A model generated the notes under the pieces. That model was not told the DNA's origin, did no database searches, and saw nothing but the letters and a program-made list of their open reading frames with translations. This document shows positions 9,801 through 18,819 of a stretch of DNA of 64,000 nt, in pieces. Each line of letters starts with the position of its first letter. The stretch's first letter is position 1. The stretch is from Butyrivibrio sp. AE3004 (lineage in GTDB: Bacteria; Bacillota; Clostridia; Lachnospirales; Lachnospiraceae). The stretch lies in assembly GCF_000703165.1 (NCBI RefSeq), contig NZ_JNLQ01000002.1, positions 2,728,001 to 2,792,000 on the forward strand, given 5' to 3'. The position numbers and the translations under genes are program-made.

Positions 9801-11496
9801 CATAGGTAAATCCGCTCACGTGGACATTATCCTTACCGCAACTAACTTTGAAGTATATGTAGACAACCAGCTTTGCTATGACAAAGCTATTATTGAAACA
9901 GAAAACGGTGCAGGAACACTTACTGACCACACAGATGTACTTAAATGGCTGTATAACAGCGCAGATACACTATATTTCGGATCAGGTTCATGGTGGAGTG
10001 ACGCAGCAAACAACACGATAAGTAACGTTGTACTTACAGTCAATCCCATCGACCCTAAAGTTGACCTTTCAGAAAAAGAATCAGGCACACCCAAGGAAGA
10101 CGAACCCAAAAACTCCGAAGCAGATGAAGTTACTTACACAAAAGACAAAGTGGAATTAACCTCCAACAGTTTCCTTGCAGAAGAAGAAAATCCTTTCCAC
10201 GGAAAGAATCTGAAAAAAGTAATACTGAAATATACAATAAACATTGATCCCACATCACCCAAAAACGGATGGGACGGCATTTTCAGCTTCTTCAAATCCT
10301 CCACGGGAGGCAGGGTATCCATGCAGACCAATCCTTATCTGTGCTACAACTCTGATGGATGGATGGACATAAACCAGCCCGGTGAGTCTGCTGATAACAT
10401 GATTACAAAAATGGAAGCAGGAAAGCCATACGACGTTGTCGTAACCATAAGCACCGACGGGATAGAAATGACCGTAAGCGGCAACCCTGTTAATTGCAGC
10501 ATCAACGGCTCAACAACAAGCTATGAAAAAATACTTAAGACAATTTCAGAAGCTGACAAGCTCACCTTCGGAGTAGGCCTTGCATCAACCTCCTACTGGA
10601 ATACGGAAATATGTACTCTTTCTCACATTGAATTTACGTCAGTCAAAGACAAGGCTGAAGAAGGAACTAAGGAAGAAGAAAAAGATCCGGCACAAGAGCC
10701 CAATGAAAAAGAGGACACTCCCAAAGAAGGCGAAGATACTCCTAAGCAAAATGAAGACACTCCTAAAGGAAACGAGGATTCTCCTAAAGAAACTACAGAT
10801 ACCCCTAAGGGAAACGAAGATGCTCCTAAAGAAAATGCAGACACTCCCAAAGGAACTGAAGATACTCCTAAAGTGAGCGAAGATACTTCCAAGAAGGATG
10901 AGAAATCAGAAAAATCCTCAGCTGAGAAAAATGAGGATTCAAAGGCAAAAGAAACAACACCCGCAAGCAAAGTTGAGACTTCCGCACCTGTCGCCGTTAC
11001 CGGAATTAAGCTTAATAAATCCAAAATAAAGATCGGCCGAGGCGGTTCATATCAGCTCACAGCTACTGTCCTTCCATCCGATGCAACTGTACCTGATGTA
11101 GAATTTTCAAGCAGTAACACAAAAATCGCCACTGTAACAAGCACAGGCCTTATTAAAGCAAAGAAGAACGGTAAATGCACAATCACTGCAAAATCCAAGG
11201 ACGGTAATTTCACAGCAAAATGCAGCATAACCGTCAAGGATCCTGTACGCGTTACCAAAGTGAAGCTAAACAAGTCCAAAAAGACCTTAAAACTTGGAAA
11301 ATCATTTACACTTAAAGCAAAAGTTAAACCCACTAACGCAACAATAAAAGATGTTACCTGGTCTACAAGTAACAAAAAAATCGCAAAGGTTGATGCAAAC
11401 GGAAATGTCATTGCCACCGGCAAAGGCACCGCAACCATCACCGCAAAAACCAAAGACGGCTCTTACACTGCTACCTGCAAGATCACGGTAAAATAA
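6871..11496 (+). CDS. Secreted multidomain GH43 glycosidase, arabinanase-like, with split catalytic domain
   Basis: 1541 aa. Residues 1-38 are a signal peptide (Lys/Arg-rich start, hydrophobic core, likely cut after VMA). A GH43 five-bladed propeller begins at HDPSI (D66, predicted base), resumes at ~340, and carries the predicted pKa-modulating D459 (HAIDPAVFYD) and general acid E535 (GEGPY). Between ~118 and ~335 lies a Glu/Asn/Ser/Asp-rich low-complexity stretch that splits blade one from blade two. Residues ~690-770 resemble the C-terminal domain of extracellular endo-arabinanases. Then come an Ig-like segment, two LamG-like sandwiches (~870-1055 and ~1085-1255), a Thr-Pro-Lys repeat linker and two Big_2 domains at the end. 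It likely cuts arabinan or arabinoxylan side chains at the cell surface. Substrate is inferred. Confidence 0.88.
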   Translation: MKKATGKRLKRALTVLMSVTLTASGAGIMPDSGLRVMAENAPTVISDEQVSKLTADASYNRTSVHDPSIVYDSDTGTYYVFGSHLAVSKSTDLMNWTSIYTDDPSSGIFVESYNEEFKHNNNEGEYVPGLNSIKTEQITIIPEKNNSENAESISGSIVLRSEINGNEFSDIDVSENEAIEDTENNKNATENVIPGSSADSSEINESGENEISEVNKSDESENSEINKSGEPKSSDTKGKDATENEAAENGTNTDDNKSSAMDDAKSTESTAKADDGNYDNASKKTDSNLDSTAEDAYTNSGSAPENDVNNNSKAPETSDVLAVSSPEDNDAAPITAENGIEYKFANYDIAKWISGNSVKGNMWAPDVIYNESLGKWCMYLSLNGPTWNSAIVLLTSDNIEGPYDYVGPVVFSGFSTADSSKSFKNTDLEFVTGELEELPARYDHIRDKSWGDYLPHAIDPAVFYDEDGKLWMVYGSWSGGIYVLELDENTGLRDYTVNYPLSYEKDESVKDYGKSILSDPYFGTKIAGGYYVSGEGPYIEHIGDYYYLFISYGFYSPEGGYNMRVFRSKTPNGPYVDENGTSAIFDKYILNYSPTDKNNNRGEKIVGNYQWPSMSKAEIAQGHNSAIAANDGKIYLIYHTKFNDGTASHEVRVHQMFVNEDGWLVAAPYEYAGETISATGYDTNEIAGEYGLITHDFQMNYGDLAYNTPEDIVLNPDGTITGAVTGTWKIADNSSNCTITIEGTEYKGVFVTQNLTGSNIPVMTFTAVSKDGLSIWGSGKISDEGAVAMTAASGTFGAPSSTFGSISLPSTGLYDTQITWTSKNKDIIADDGTVTPVTTPTDVVMTQTIAKGNYSYSKNYTITVKPLSQNETDSLIVGEYFKDEEIDLSSALVNKISVPNPFNKNSSAGLNLSGGVKISFDTKSTGNINTLSAILSFMGNGGDNGRMYFTSGSYLGYNAGGSWYDANLNNYTLVKDYIGKSAHVDIILTATNFEVYVDNQLCYDKAIIETENGAGTLTDHTDVLKWLYNSADTLYFGSGSWWSDAANNTISNVVLTVNPIDPKVDLSEKESGTPKEDEPKNSEADEVTYTKDKVELTSNSFLAEEENPFHGKNLKKVILKYTINIDPTSPKNGWDGIFSFFKSSTGGRVSMQTNPYLCYNSDGWMDINQPGESADNMITKMEAGKPYDVVVTISTDGIEMTVSGNPVNCSINGSTTSYEKILKTISEADKLTFGVGLASTSYWNTEICTLSHIEFTSVKDKAEEGTKEEEKDPAQEPNEKEDTPKEGEDTPKQNEDTPKGNEDSPKETTDTPKGNEDAPKENADTPKGTEDTPKVSEDTSKKDEKSEKSSAEKNEDSKAKETTPASKVETSAPVAVTGIKLNKSKIKIGRGGSYQLTATVLPSDATVPDVEFSSSNTKIATVTSTGLIKAKKNGKCTITAKSKDGNFTAKCSITVKDPVRVTKVKLNKSKKTLKLGKSFTLKAKVKPTNATIKDVTWSTSNKKIAKVDANGNVIATGKGTATITAKTKDGSYTATCKITVK
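10706..10900 (+). repeat. In-frame tandem repeat coding a (E/D)(D/N)(T/S/A)PK linker in the GH43 protein
   Basis: About nine degenerate copies of a ~21-base unit encode ENxDTPK-type heptads (for example EDTPKEG, EDTPKQN, EDTPKGN, EDSPKET, TDTPKGN). It is a flexible, acidic linker between the LamG-like domains and the terminal Big_2 domains. Such repeats vary in copy number between strains by slippage. Confidence 0.8.
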
Positions 11497-11515
11497 GCAT
11501 TCTATTTAAATTATA

Positions 11516-11563
11516 AAGGTTCCCGCTCAGGTGAAATCACCATGGGCGGGAACCTTATTTTTA
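11516..11563. terminator. Bidirectional terminator between the two giant glycosidase genes
   Basis: AAGGTTCCCGC pairs with GCGGGAACCTT, with a further partial pairing inside. It is followed by ATTTTTAAAT on the plus strand and TTATAATTT on the minus strand. It separates the convergent GH43 and GH10 genes. Confidence 0.85.
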
Positions 11564-11605
11564 AATAATTAAATGGTACCGGGATTACCAATTAAAAATT
11601 TTTAC

Positions 11606-14600
11606 TTATTTAACTCTAACCTTAAATGTTACTGTCTCTTCGGTTGTGTCATAGTTGTCGTTTCCGGCAGCTGTGATTGTAACCTTAATCTTGTAAAGAC
11701 CCTTCTTAAGACCTTTCTTTACAGTGATCTTACCGGTCTTGGAATCAATCTTGATATTCTTATTTCCGCTAACCTTCTTGTAAGTTACATCACCCTGAGC
11801 ATCTTTAACCTTAAGTCCGCTTGAAACCTTAACCTTCTGGTTCTTTTTCTTAAGCTTTGAAGCCTTCACCTTTGCAGTCTTAGCCTTTACGGTAAGTGTG
11901 TTATCAGCCTTCTTGATTGTGAAGCTTACGCTCTTTGGAGCTGTGCTTCCATCACTCCAGCTGTAGCCATCCTTAAGAGTTGCTGTTGCTGTATAAGTAC
12001 CTGCATCTGTCTGCTTGTTACCTGTTACTGTAAAGCCGGCCTTCTCATCAACACCTACCTGCTCCTTACCTGTGTATGTAAGATCCTTACCTACAGGTGT
12101 CTCAGCTGTCTTCAGAGCTGCAACTTTCTCAGTTTCCTTTGCAGGCTTGCTCTCAGTAGCAGGCTTCTTGTCATTGTTTGTCTTATTAGCATCAGTCTTA
12201 GGTGTTTCCTGCTTAGGAGCATCTGTCTTAGGCTGATCCTGCTTAGGTTCTTCCTTCTTAGGCTCGTCGGTCTTGGGATCTTCCTTAGGCTCTTCTGTAC
12301 CGGGCTCTTCTACACTGGGAGTCTCTTCAGCACCTTTAAGAAGAATTGTTCCGAATACTTCTGTTGAAGACCAGCCGTTACCGGACTTATCAGCCCAGCT
12401 AAGTGTACCTATTCTCTTACCTGTTTCATTAGCATCGTTGATCTGAAGTTCAAGACCTACCTTGCTGCCTGCAGCAGGTGTGATATCTGTCCACTTAAAT
12501 GCAGCTTCTACTCTGTAACCATCCTCAGTAAGTTCTACTGCTGATTCCATGTTTTCCTCAAGGCACTTTGTACCATTGAAGCTGTGTGCATTCTCGTAGT
12601 TTATTCTGTACTGCTTATCATCTTCCTGATATGAGCTTGTCTTGTTGTTGTTCTCGTCGATAAATACTTCAAGTGAATCCTGCTCATGAGCCTGGCTTGC
12701 ATCTTTGTTCAAAACGCTGTCCTTAACATCTGCAAGAACATAGAGCTTTTCATCATCCCAAAGAAGCTTAGCTTCAGCTGAAACCTGAGCACCAACATTT
12801 ATTGCAAGCGGAACTGCCTTAACAGTCTTCCATGCATCATCATCAGCTTTTCCGTCAACAACAACTGTTCCCTTGTTTACTGAAAGAAGAGGCTTAACAA
12901 CTGTCTCTGCAAAATACTTGCTACCATTTTCAGCATTTAATGATGTATCGCCATATGCAAAAGTTTTATCGCCATTTGTGTAGTGAACATCCAGCTTAAC
13001 CTTGTTTGAAGAAAGAGCTTCGTTGTCTACTGCAACCTTAACTACTTTTTCATAACCATCTTCTGTAGCATCTGCCTCAGAACGCTTAACTGTAACAGCC
13101 TTTATTTCTGTAGTATCATCAACATAAACTGTGAAGCTGTCTGCTTCGTCAACAGTGCTGTCAGTAACTGTAACCTTAACGTCTACTTCACCTTCATTCC
13201 ACATAGGAACGAATACTGCCTTTGTCTCACCCTCTGCAAAACCGTAGGACTCACCTGCTGAAAACTCATCGCCGATATTCTGAATAAGAGTTACATTCTT
13301 GATCTCAGGCTCAAGATCACCTGCTTCTGCAAGAGCATAGAAAGCATTCTTTGCCTTGTAGTAATCATCAAAAAGAAGAGGATACTGTCTGGCGCTTCCG
13401 TTTGAACCACCACCGTTGTTATTTGCTGTCTGGAGCCATGAATGCTTATCAACAACACCCCAGATTGTCATGCCTGTGATGTTAACGCCTTCAGCCTTAA
13501 GTCTTCTGATAGCGTCATAAAGCGCCTTATATCTCTCTGCAAGTCTCGTATCCTTGGAGTTTGCACTTCCCTTATAATCAAGCTCTGTTACCTGAACCTG
13601 ATCAACAATTTCGCCATAAGATCTTGCTGCTGTCTTGAATGCCTCGATACTGGGATCGTTCGCAGCTATTTGATAGTGAGCCTGCATACCCATACCATCG
13701 ATTCTGGCACCGGGTGTTGCCTTTACATCTGAAAGCAGTTTGCAGATACCCTTCATCTTGTTGCTCATGGTCTCATTGTAATCGTTGTAGAAAAGTGAGA
13801 TTTCAGGATCCATGTATCTGTTTGCAAATACGAATGCATTCTGGATAAATTCAGGTGAATTGTATACTCTCCACCATGATGAATTTTCATTTCCGTTTCT
13901 GTATGTTCCTGTGCTGTCACTTACTGCTTCATTTACAACATCCCAGCCATAGAACATTCCATGGTATTTACTCTCAGGAGATGTGAAATGCTCAGCTACA
14001 CTCTTGATGTAATACTCAAGACGCTTATTCATAACATCAGGTGTTACATAAGGCTTTTCTGTATCATAGTCTTCATGGAAGAAGAACTCAGGAGTCTGTG
14101 AGTGCCATACAAGAACGTGACCTCTGATCTTGATCTGCTTGTCGGGATGCTCTTCATTCCACTTTACAAAGAAATCAAGATATCTCTCAGGTGTCTCATA
14201 GTTAAGCTCAGGAACCTGAATTGTCTCACCGTTCAGATCATAATCAATGATGTTCGCATCCTTCTTCAGCATTGAATCAGGCTTAAGCTCGTTACCAAGT
14301 GTTACACCGTTGAAGTGCTTTGTTACAAGCTCCATCTCCATCTCATCAGCAAACTCCATGTAGCTGATAGCTGTACCTACGATGAAATCATCACCAAGGA
14401 TTGCTGTCATGGGATCACGAAGATCAACGATATCTGTCTCAACACCCTTTTCAGGCTTCTCGCTCTCAGGTGTTGTGTCAACTACAACCTCGATTCTTTC
14501 AACATCAACATTGAAAGGATAATCCTGGTTGTTCATAGCCATGATAGCAAATTCATTTACTACATCAGTTGTAGCAGGATAAAGAACGTATTTATCGCTT

Positions 14601-15829
14601 CCGCTCTTACCATAATCTACATAGCTGTTTGTCTGCTTATCTTCACCGTACAGCTTAACACCAAGGCTTGCTGTCTTCTCTTTTGTCTTAAGAGTGATAG
14701 ACTTAAGAGCATCTCCGGAAATATCTTCCCCAAGTGATATTCCGTATTCACGCCACTCCTTATCGAATACAAGTGTTGCGCCATCTACCTCTGTTCCTTC
14801 CCAATGATCTGTGAACTTAAGGTCATCACCTTCGAAAACAAGAGTCTTCTCGTTCTCTACAGGTGCTACTTCCTTTTTATCAACATCGATAGAATCGATC
14901 TTAATACTATAAGGATAAGCAGCATCGCCCTCAGCCATTGACATTACAGCAACGTATTGTACATCGCCATCGTAATTCGGAACGATTGTATACTCTGATT
15001 TTCCATTACAGCTATAATTTGCCATCTTTTCTGTTAATGTAGAATCATATAACTTAATACAAACGTTATTTTCCTGGTCCGAAACTTTAACCGTGATACT
15101 GTTTAAGTTCTCGGTTTTAACAGCTTCGCCAAGGTTTGATACATATTCCTGATACTGCTTCTCAAACTTAAGGTGGCTGTTAAATGTAGAACTCTGATTC
15201 CATCTGTCAAAGAATACGAGACCATTATCAACCCCAATTTCAGTCTCTTCTTTAGCATCGGTTCCGGTCTTTTCTTCTCCAGATTCTTCTGTCTTCTTTG
15301 TAGTCTGGCCTTCCTCTGTTTCTTCGTTCTTATCCTCGGTCTTTACACCTTCCTGACCTTCTGTCTTTTCTTCGTTCTGCCCTTCAGCTACTTCGCCGGA
15401 CTTCTCTTCATTCACACCTTCGGTTTTCTCCTTAGATGTTTCAGATGAATCTTCACCCTTATTTTCAGTACCATCTTCTGACTTTTCTGAAGTTTCCTCA
15501 GAATCTGCCTTCTTACCTTCTTCTGAAGTCACCTCTGCATCCTTTGATGCTTCTTTTTCTGTACTTTCTTCCTTTTCTTCAAAGCTTCCTGAAGTATTCT
15601 CCTCCTTAACTTCCTCCTTGGAAACTTCCGACTCCCCTGCGGCCTCTTCCTTCTTCTCTTCGGAAACAGCCTCAGTGTTTTCTTCTGCAGCTCCCTCTGC
15701 AGAATCCTCCGTCAGCTCATAGCCTGTACCATCTGTAGCCTGAACCTGCAATGCACCTGTCCCCACAGATGACACTGTCAGCATTCCTGCCATAAGCAGC
15801 GAAGACAACCCCAACATTTTTTTGTGCAT
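11606..15829 (-). CDS. Secreted multidomain GH10 endo-1,4-beta-xylanase with CBM9
   Basis: 1407 aa from the ATG at 15829, chosen because AAGGAGG lies upstream and the protein then opens with a classic signal peptide (MHKKMLGLSSLLMAGMLTV..., cut near VQA). Residues ~35-205 are acidic Glu/Ser/Thr/Lys low complexity. Two related beta-sandwich modules follow (~210-310 and ~335-445). The GH10 barrel spans ~470-835, with acid/base E634 in WDVVNEAV and nucleophile E749 in QVTELDYKG. A CBM9-type module lies at ~975-1165, then a Lys/Pro/Thr linker and a Lys-rich tail (~1245-1407) with the YTGKEQ...GTYTATATL repeat type common in surface proteins of this family. It hydrolyses xylan outside the cell. 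It converges with the GH43 gene. Confidence 0.93.
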   Translation of the reverse strand: MHKKMLGLSSLLMAGMLTVSSVGTGALQVQATDGTGYELTEDSAEGAAEENTEAVSEEKKEEAAGESEVSKEEVKEENTSGSFEEKEESTEKEASKDAEVTSEEGKKADSEETSEKSEDGTENKGEDSSETSKEKTEGVNEEKSGEVAEGQNEEKTEGQEGVKTEDKNEETEEGQTTKKTEESGEEKTGTDAKEETEIGVDNGLVFFDRWNQSSTFNSHLKFEKQYQEYVSNLGEAVKTENLNSITVKVSDQENNVCIKLYDSTLTEKMANYSCNGKSEYTIVPNYDGDVQYVAVMSMAEGDAAYPYSIKIDSIDVDKKEVAPVENEKTLVFEGDDLKFTDHWEGTEVDGATLVFDKEWREYGISLGEDISGDALKSITLKTKEKTASLGVKLYGEDKQTNSYVDYGKSGSDKYVLYPATTDVVNEFAIMAMNNQDYPFNVDVERIEVVVDTTPESEKPEKGVETDIVDLRDPMTAILGDDFIVGTAISYMEFADEMEMELVTKHFNGVTLGNELKPDSMLKKDANIIDYDLNGETIQVPELNYETPERYLDFFVKWNEEHPDKQIKIRGHVLVWHSQTPEFFFHEDYDTEKPYVTPDVMNKRLEYYIKSVAEHFTSPESKYHGMFYGWDVVNEAVSDSTGTYRNGNENSSWWRVYNSPEFIQNAFVFANRYMDPEISLFYNDYNETMSNKMKGICKLLSDVKATPGARIDGMGMQAHYQIAANDPSIEAFKTAARSYGEIVDQVQVTELDYKGSANSKDTRLAERYKALYDAIRRLKAEGVNITGMTIWGVVDKHSWLQTANNNGGGSNGSARQYPLLFDDYYKAKNAFYALAEAGDLEPEIKNVTLIQNIGDEFSAGESYGFAEGETKAVFVPMWNEGEVDVKVTVTDSTVDEADSFTVYVDDTTEIKAVTVKRSEADATEDGYEKVVKVAVDNEALSSNKVKLDVHYTNGDKTFAYGDTSLNAENGSKYFAETVVKPLLSVNKGTVVVDGKADDDAWKTVKAVPLAINVGAQVSAEAKLLWDDEKLYVLADVKDSVLNKDASQAHEQDSLEVFIDENNNKTSSYQEDDKQYRINYENAHSFNGTKCLEENMESAVELTEDGYRVEAAFKWTDITPAAGSKVGLELQINDANETGKRIGTLSWADKSGNGWSSTEVFGTILLKGAEETPSVEEPGTEEPKEDPKTDEPKKEEPKQDQPKTDAPKQETPKTDANKTNNDKKPATESKPAKETEKVAALKTAETPVGKDLTYTGKEQVGVDEKAGFTVTGNKQTDAGTYTATATLKDGYSWSDGSTAPKSVSFTIKKADNTLTVKAKTAKVKASKLKKKNQKVKVSSGLKVKDAQGDVTYKKVSGNKNIKIDSKTGKITVKKGLKKGLYKIKVTITAAGNDNYDTTEETVTFKVRVK

Positions 15830-15980
15830 ACCTTTTTTCAACCTCCTTATGTTTATCTGCTTTACTGCAATCCCCCTCATATGCACAATAGTGTCTTTCA
15901 TAATTATTATGTATATTTTGTCTAAACGCCTACCAAAAAATGCTAACCTATTATCACATTTTGCCAATGGATTTTAGTCA

Positions 15981-16023
15981 AAACAAAAACCACAGACAAA
16001 TTCTGACCATTTATCTGTGGTTT
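15981..16023 (-). terminator. Intrinsic terminator of the YitT-family gene
   Basis: On the minus strand AAACCACAGA pairs with TCTGTGGTTT around a ~17-base loop, followed by TTGTTTTG. It lies 23 bases after the stop codon at 16046. Confidence 0.75.
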
Positions 16024-16045
16024 AAATATTCATATTTATATATTT

Positions 16046-16903
16046 TTATAATAATGTCTTCTTAACATTCTTACCAATAATCTCATCAATGCCGCTGATA
16101 GTCGCAAAGCAGTTAAAATCAGCAAGAATTTCTCTTATCTGCTTAAGTTCATATTGGCTGACTACAACATAAAGAGCCTTGTTCTGTCCTCCAATATACC
16201 CTTCCGTATTCCACTCAGTACAGGTTCTTCCAAGCTCTTTGTAGATTCTGTCCTTTATCGCATTTACATCGTCATGCGTAAAAATAAGGCATGCCCTCTG
16301 AGCATCGAATCCCTCCTCAACACGAGTCATTACAACTGAAACCAGGACATAAGTAAGAATAGAGTACAGTCCATTATTCCAACCATATAAAAAGCCGATA
16401 AACATGTACAGAACAATGTTGAACATGAGAACCTGACGTCCTATAGACATATGGATCCTGGGACTCAAAATCGAAGCCACAATCTCCGTTCCATCAAGAC
16501 ATCCGCCATACCTGAGGATCATTCCAACACCGACACCTAGTATCAGTCCCCCAAAGGTTACGGCCAAAAGGCTCTCATTAGTAACAGCCGGCGTAGTTTC
16601 GAAAAAGGCCACCGCCACCGCAAAAATCGTCATCGCATATATAGAACGGATAACAAAATGAGGTCCCTTCTTCCCCCATCCAAATATCAGAAAGGGAATG
16701 TTAAATCCCCATGTCAGAATACTCAGCTTAAACCCGGTAAAGTTAGCCACAATCATTGAGACACCGACAATCCCACCATCAAAAATCCTATTTGGCGCCA
16801 AAAAATCCTCGATCGCAAATGCTGCTATAGTCGCACCTATTCCAACCATCAAATAACAAAAAATCGTTTCCCTAAGACTCTGCCTGTCTTTAAACCTGCT
16901 CAC
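16046..16903 (-). CDS. YitT-family membrane protein with C-terminal DUF2179 domain
   Basis: 285 aa. Residues ~15-195 form five or six membrane segments of the YitT family, including the conserved NRIFDGGIVGVSMI and LRYGGCLDGTEI motifs. The last ~85 residues form the soluble DUF2179 domain. Family members are widespread in Firmicutes; transport is suspected but not established. The start is GTG with GGAGG eight bases upstream. It lies 26 bases downstream of the Fic remnant on the same strand, so the two may be co-transcribed, but a functional link is not evident. Confidence 0.85.
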   Translation of the reverse strand: MSRFKDRQSLRETIFCYLMVGIGATIAAFAIEDFLAPNRIFDGGIVGVSMIVANFTGFKLSILTWGFNIPFLIFGWGKKGPHFVIRSIYAMTIFAVAVAFFETTPAVTNESLLAVTFGGLILGVGVGMILRYGGCLDGTEIVASILSPRIHMSIGRQVLMFNIVLYMFIGFLYGWNNGLYSILTYVLVSVVMTRVEEGFDAQRACLIFTHDDVNAIKDRIYKELGRTCTEWNTEGYIGGQNKALYVVVSQYELKQIREILADFNCFATISGIDEIIGKNVKKTLL

Positions 16904-16929
16904 AAGATGTCCTCCATGCCAATTTACTA

Positions 16930-17433
16930 TTAAAAATGTATTACGGCATCTTCACGCCCTACATATACCTCTCCATCCCTATATAAAGTTCCTTTAATGC
17001 TTTCATTCTCACAAACGTCTTTTACTATTATTTCCCAAAGAGTTCTTATGTTATCCTTGCTTACGCCATTTTCTATAGCATACTGATTTCCTGCAACAGT
17101 ATTCAAAACCATTTTCTCACTCTTATTTGGATTTTGAGCATTACTTGCTTTTCTCACTTCCTCAATAGTCGTTTTTGCCCCTTCTATGGTTGCAGAAGCA
17201 TAAGAATCATTCATGACAATTTCCATAATATCAGCTTTTTTTATAGAATCTGCGTTTTTATTTATGTATTCCAAGTATTCTTTAATTTCATCAGTGAGTG
17301 AATATAGGATTTTCTCTCCATTAAAGCCCTTTAAACCAGTATCCACTCTACCGCTTAATCTTCTTTGCAGTTCACTTCCGGCTTTGGAATTAAATCTTAA
17401 TTGATTAATAAGTGCATATATAGATTTTGACAT
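16930..17433 (-). pseudogene. Fic-family protein, N-terminal remnant without the catalytic core
   Basis: 167 aa. Residues ~75-90 hold SYASATIEGAKTT, which fits the inhibitory-helix motif [S/T]xxxE[G/N] of Fic AMP-transferases with an N-terminal inhibitor. The protein continues with typical Fic N-domain sequence up to YRDGEVYVGREDAVIHF, then stops (TAA followed by TAG). The catalytic HPFxxGNGR loop and everything after it are absent, and the next ~25 bases lead into the YitT gene. It is most likely a deletion remnant, but the frame is intact and the inhibitory segment is complete, so a residual role as a stand-alone inhibitor cannot be excluded. Confidence 0.7.
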
Positions 17434-17566
17434 GATTAACTAATTCCTTCCTCTATTGAACAACATCCCGGTTCTTAATTATATCCCATTCCCTATATGA
17501 ACTTTCCAGCCAAATTATACCACTTTTCGGCAAAAGCAAATACCAAATGTGTTTTTTCACATTTAG

Positions 17567-17644
17567 CGAAAACGCCTCAGAGTAAACATTTCCCCATAGC
17601 TATCAGCTAATCAGCAATAGGGTAAAAACACTTTACTCTGAGGC
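17567..17644 (-). terminator. Long terminator hairpin at the 3' end of the exopolysaccharide locus
   Basis: On the minus strand GCCTCAGAGTAAA pairs perfectly with TTTACTCTGAGGC across a ~45-base loop that is itself partly self-complementary (GATTAGCTGATAGC region), followed by GTTTTCGC. It lies directly after the last glycosyltransferase gene and marks the end of the 22-kb gene cluster. Confidence 0.75.
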
Positions 17645-17653
17645 ATTTTTAAG

Positions 17654-18805
17654 TTATACGTTATTAATTCTCTCTACATTCAAAATCGTATCAATATACA
17701 ATTTTGCACTGGCACCGGTAACCTTGTTCCAGTTAAATCTCTTATAGCAATAAAACGTAATCTCACCATAAGAATGATAAATATCAGGATGCTCAATACT
17801 CTCCTTAAGCATACGCCTTAAGTCCTCCACATTGGATTTCTTAAAGTACTGAGCATATTCGCAACATGCTTCCTTATTCTCGGGAATATCACTTGCAAGG
17901 CATTTCCTTCCAAAGCTCATTGCTTCAAGCAGACTTATCGGCATACCTTCGATATCGCTTGGAAGCACATATAGATAGCAGTTACTGAAAAGCTCAGTCA
18001 GTGTATCTCCCTGAACAAAACCTGTCATCACAACACGGTCATCCTTGGCAGCCATCTCCTTAACCTGATCTATATAATCGCCTGAATGACTTGCACCACC
18101 AGCAATAACTAGTTTCATATCCGTATCAACCTTGGAAAAAGCTTCCAAAAGATATGTGATTCCCTTCTCAGGAACGATTCTTCCAAGATACAAAATGTAT
18201 TTATCTTTCTCGAGCCCAAAGTTCTTGGCAATTCTATCAGGAGCCTTAAACTCTGTCTGGTTAACACCATTTGGAATATATATAGTCTCTCTGTTGTACT
18301 TATCAAGGAAATACTGCTGAACATTACGTGACAAAACGATTACTTCATCAGCATATCTTGCAGCAATCCATTCGCCGAACTTCAAATACCTTGTAGCAAA
18401 TCCGCCCCACTTGGCTCTCTGCCAATCAAGACCATGAATGGTTGCTACCGTTCTTATCCCAAACATATGCGGAATGACCAGCATTGCGCATGGCCCTTCC
18501 GCATGATAATGAATTACATCATAATTTCCCAGTAGTGCTCCGATCGTGGCAATAAAAGAATAAACAACTGCATTTAACGCCTTAAGATCCGGAGTGGGAA
18601 CGTGAACTATACGTATCCCCTTGTACTTCTTGAGTTTGTGCGCCTCTCTGTCAGCATTCTTATCCGCAACATTTCTTCCCATGCGGTTGTATACCGTAAC
18701 CTGATGTCCCATCTGAACAAGACGTGAGGCAAGCTCCTCGACGACAATCTCAACTCCTCCCTCTCTGGACGGTATTCTTTTGTGCCCGATCATTGCGATT
18801 TTCAT
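17654..18805 (-). CDS. Glycosyltransferase, GT4 family
   Basis: 383 aa GT-B fold enzyme. The N-terminal half opens with MKIAMIGHKRIPSREGGVE, a Gly-rich acceptor-side loop. The C-terminal half has the GT4 donor site YLGRIVPEKG (~207-216) and the EGMPISLLEAMSFG stretch (~285-298) with the E-x7-E pair. It probably adds an early sugar after the initiating transferase, whose gene is 14 bases upstream. It is the last gene of the exopolysaccharide cluster. Sugar and linkage cannot be read from the sequence. Confidence 0.88.
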   Translation of the reverse strand: MKIAMIGHKRIPSREGGVEIVVEELASRLVQMGHQVTVYNRMGRNVADKNADREAHKLKKYKGIRIVHVPTPDLKALNAVVYSFIATIGALLGNYDVIHYHAEGPCAMLVIPHMFGIRTVATIHGLDWQRAKWGGFATRYLKFGEWIAARYADEVIVLSRNVQQYFLDKYNRETIYIPNGVNQTEFKAPDRIAKNFGLEKDKYILYLGRIVPEKGITYLLEAFSKVDTDMKLVIAGGASHSGDYIDQVKEMAAKDDRVVMTGFVQGDTLTELFSNCYLYVLPSDIEGMPISLLEAMSFGRKCLASDIPENKEACCEYAQYFKKSNVEDLRRMLKESIEHPDIYHSYGEITFYCYKRFNWNKVTGASAKLYIDTILNVERINNV

Positions 18806-18819
18806 TAATGCTCCTAAAA

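Noticed and set aside
10706..10900. CRISPR-like array
   Set aside because: The repeats are ~21 bases, contiguous, in frame and degenerate; they code for a protein linker and have no spacers.
10623..11024. 133-codon minus-strand ORF rich in Ser-Leu-Gly repeats
   Set aside because: Mirror image of the Thr-Pro-Lys repeat linker of the GH43 protein; no start signals.
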